A program made the translations under genes and the position numbers. The notes beneath the pieces were generated by a model, which was not told the DNA's origin, searched no databases, and saw only the letters and a list, made by a program, of their open reading frames with translations. From an uncultured Devosia sp. (GTDB lineage: Bacteria > Pseudomonadota > Alphaproteobacteria > Rhizobiales > Devosiaceae), in NCBI GenBank assembly GCA_946481445.1, contig CAMLOA010000102.1:1-6870 (forward strand): a stretch of DNA of 6,870 nt, written 5' to 3'. Shown one piece after another: positions 5,538 to 6,870 of the stretch (within the stretch, counting starts at the first letter, position 1; each line of letters starts with the position of its first letter).

Positions 5538-5562
5538 TTGGGAACGTAACCAAGCCTATATC
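5538..5562 (+). promoter_or_regulatory. Possible promoter for msrB-hyi
   Basis: CCTATATC at 5555-5562 matches seven of eight positions of the alphaproteobacterial housekeeping -10 form GCTANAWC. The -35 region is weak: TTGGGAA at 5538-5544, sharing only TTG with TTGACGS, at a ten-base spacing within the 10-14 range of that consensus. The predicted start near 5569 would leave a leader of about 29 bases containing the msrB ribosome binding site AAAGGAG (5584-5590). Confidence 0.35.
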
Positions 5563-5597
5563 GATTGCGAATGACAGTGCGACAAAGGAGTGAACCC

Positions 5598-6002
5598 ATG
5601 GATACCCATGCCTTCAAGGTAACGCGCACCGATGCGGAATGGCGGCAGAGGCTGACGCCAGAGCAGTACCAGGTGATGCGCAACCACGGCACCGAGCGGC
5701 CGGGCAGCTGTGCACTGCTCTACGAGAAGCGCCAGGGCACGTTTGCCTGCGCCGGCTGCGATACGCCGCTGTTCGAATCGAGCCTCAAGTTCGAAAGCGG
5801 AACCGGCTGGCCCAGCTTCAACGATCCGCTGCCTGGATCGGTGGAGGAAACCGTGGATCGCAGCCATGGCATGGTGCGCACGGAAGTGCATTGCGCCACC
5901 TGCGGCAGCCATCTGGGCCATGTCTTCCCGGACGGGCCGCCGCCCACCGGGCTGCGCTATTGCATCAACGGGGTAGCGCTCAACTTCACGCCCAAGGCGT
6001 GA
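5598..6002 (+). CDS. msrB: Peptide-methionine (R)-S-oxide reductase MsrB
   Basis: This 134-residue enzyme reduces the R-epimer of methionine sulfoxide in oxidised proteins, using thioredoxin. The four zinc-binding cysteines are present as CAGC (C51, C54) and CATC (C99, C102). The catalytic cysteine is C122 in RYCING, and the family motifs [20 protein letters not shown] and [10 protein letters not shown] are all visible. At residue 69 a Thr replaces the Cys that in E. coli MsrB (SGCGWPSF) is the usual resolving position, so regeneration may proceed without that disulfide. Length is normal and no signal peptide is seen, so the protein is cytoplasmic. The ATG at 5598 has AAAGGAG seven bases upstream; an earlier ATG at 5565 has none. 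The stop codon overlaps the start of hyi. Confidence 0.95.
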   Translation: MDTHAFKVTRTDAEWRQRLTPEQYQVMRNHGTERPGSCALLYEKRQGTFACAGCDTPLFESSLKFESGTGWPSFNDPLPGSVEETVDRSHGMVRTEVHCATCGSHLGHVFPDGPPPTGLRYCINGVALNFTPKA

Positions 6003-6769
6003 GGATTTCGGCCAACATTTCCATGCTTTATCCCGAGCATGGATTTCTCGACCGGTTCGACGCCGCGGCGGATGATGGCTTTCGCGGCGTCGAATGCGTC
6101 TCGCCCTTCGAGGTGGAGGCCGAGGCGATCGCAGAGCGGCTGAGTGCCAACGGTCTCGAGCAGGTGCTGTTCAACGCACCGGCCGGCAACTGGGCGGCGG
6201 GCGACCGGGGCATGGCCTCAATCCCCGGGCGCGAGGCGGAATTTGCCGAGGGGATCGAACGGGCAATTGTCTATGCGCAGGTGCTCAATTGCCGGCGCGT
6301 GCATGTCATGGCCGGTCTCGTGCCGGAGGGCGTCTCCGCCGAGGAAGCGGAGGCAAGGCTGGTGGCGAACCTGCAGCTGGCCGCGGACCGCCTGCAGCAT
6401 GCCGGAGTACGGGCGCTGTGCGAGCCGATCAATCCGGTGGACATGCCCGGCTATGGCCTCAACTCGCTGGCGCAGGCCGAGCGGGTGATCGCGGCGGTCG
6501 GGCACGACAATCTCTATCTGCAGTATGACGTCTATCACATGGCCATGACCGGGGCGGACCTGGTGGACGATTTCAACCGACTGCTGCCCCGCATCGCCCA
6601 TGTGCAGGTGGCCGACAAGCCCGGGCGGCACGAGCCGGGCACGGGCAGCATCGACTATGGCGCGGTGTTCGCGGCGATCGAGGCGTCCCGCTATGACGGC
6701 TGGGTGGGGGCGGAGTATCGGCCAGCGGCGGGGACCAGCGCCGGGCTGGGGTGGATGGCGGGGCTTTGA
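5999..6769 (+). CDS. hyi: Hydroxypyruvate isomerase family protein (Hyi / OtnI-like)
   Basis: This 256-residue TIM-barrel protein belongs to the xylose-isomerase-like superfamily. It opens with [19 protein letters not shown], the usual Hyi N terminus, and keeps the metal and catalytic residues expected from E. coli Hyi: E142 in CEPIN, D177 and H180 in YDVYHM, Q203 in HVQVAD, and E239 in GAEYRP. Hyi interconverts hydroxypyruvate and tartronate semialdehyde in glyoxylate metabolism; the related OtnI isomerises 2-oxo-tetronates, and sequence cannot separate the two here. The start is GTG, sharing four bases (GTGA) with the msrB stop, with no well-spaced Shine-Dalgarno sequence, so translation is probably coupled to msrB. 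Starting at the later ATG (6023) would lose the conserved first strand. No reductase or ligase partner gene is present downstream within the window. Confidence 0.88.
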   Translation: MRISANISMLYPEHGFLDRFDAAADDGFRGVECVSPFEVEAEAIAERLSANGLEQVLFNAPAGNWAAGDRGMASIPGREAEFAEGIERAIVYAQVLNCRRVHVMAGLVPEGVSAEEAEARLVANLQLAADRLQHAGVRALCEPINPVDMPGYGLNSLAQAERVIAAVGHDNLYLQYDVYHMAMTGADLVDDFNRLLPRIAHVQVADKPGRHEPGTGSIDYGAVFAAIEASRYDGWVGAEYRPAAGTSAGLGWMAGL

Positions 6770-6814
6770 GGGCAGGGGTCATCGGGCGTACATGAGCCGC
6801 GTTCGCAGTCGACA

Positions 6815-6850
6815 CCCTCCCCCTTGTGGGGAGGGATCAAGGGTTGGGGT
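6815..6850. repeat. CCCTCCCC/GGGGAGGG palindromic intergenic repeat, copy 2
   Basis: CCCTCCCC (6815-6822) and GGGGAGGG (6828-6835) form a perfect 8-bp stem with a five-base loop CTTGT, 45 bp after the hyi stop. It is the same family as 4779-4814 in the opposite orientation. There is no T-run after it. The remaining bases to the window end show no gene. Confidence 0.65.
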
Positions 6851-6870
6851 CGGTTGGCCCATATGTGGGG

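Noticed and set aside
5510..5692. A 61-residue extension of the PPOX-like protein.
   Set aside because: It would overlap the msrB start and its residues are unlike the family; the ATG at 5509 fits the expected length.
5639..5998. A 120-residue N-terminal extension of the hydroxypyruvate isomerase.
   Set aside because: It lies wholly in another frame of msrB and is Arg/Ala-rich; family homology starts exactly at the GTG at 5999.

Overview
This window comes from a high-GC alphaproteobacterial chromosome, most likely of the order Hyphomicrobiales. A Devosia-like genome is my best guess, but no marker here fixes the genus. The main evidence is a full-length CpdR, the single-domain cell-cycle response regulator of alphaproteobacteria, together with GC-rich codon use and palindromic intergenic repeats of a rhizobial style. 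It reads as ordinary core chromosome: no transposase, integrase, phage gene, CRISPR array or toxin-antitoxin pair is visible.

Layout from left to right. A LysE/RhtB-type exporter is cut by the left edge (minus strand) and diverges from an Lrp/AsnC regulator (plus). The gap between them holds three alternating copies of the half-site TGCGCAAT, a likely shared operator. The regulator then converges on hisN (histidinol-phosphatase type, minus), and a roughly 146-nt concentric imperfect palindrome fills that gap. Upstream of hisN on the same strand is an N-formylglutamate amidohydrolase (hutG-like), read from a GTG start with a strong ribosome binding site next to an 8-bp hairpin. It diverges from cpdR (plus). 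After cpdR come a small terminator-like hairpin and two tandem valine tRNA genes (anticodons GAC and CAC). Next is a repeat-rich gap of about 210 nt, then a class III metallophosphoesterase (minus) and an FMN-binding pyridoxamine-phosphate-oxidase-like protein (minus). The latter diverges from msrB (plus), whose stop codon overlaps the GTG start of a hydroxypyruvate isomerase (hyi). The window ends in another palindromic repeat.

The clearest functional units are the divergent lysE/lrp pair (probably effector-responsive export under local control), the hutG-hisN pair beside cpdR, the tRNA-Val pair, and the msrB-hyi overlapping operon. Three families of short intergenic repeats occur, each in two copies within 6.9 kb, and they account for most of the non-coding DNA. 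I found no convincing undescribed system. The most interesting signals are the operator architecture, the large convergent-gap palindrome, the msrB-hyi coupling, and the terminator hairpin lying inside a possible tRNA promoter.
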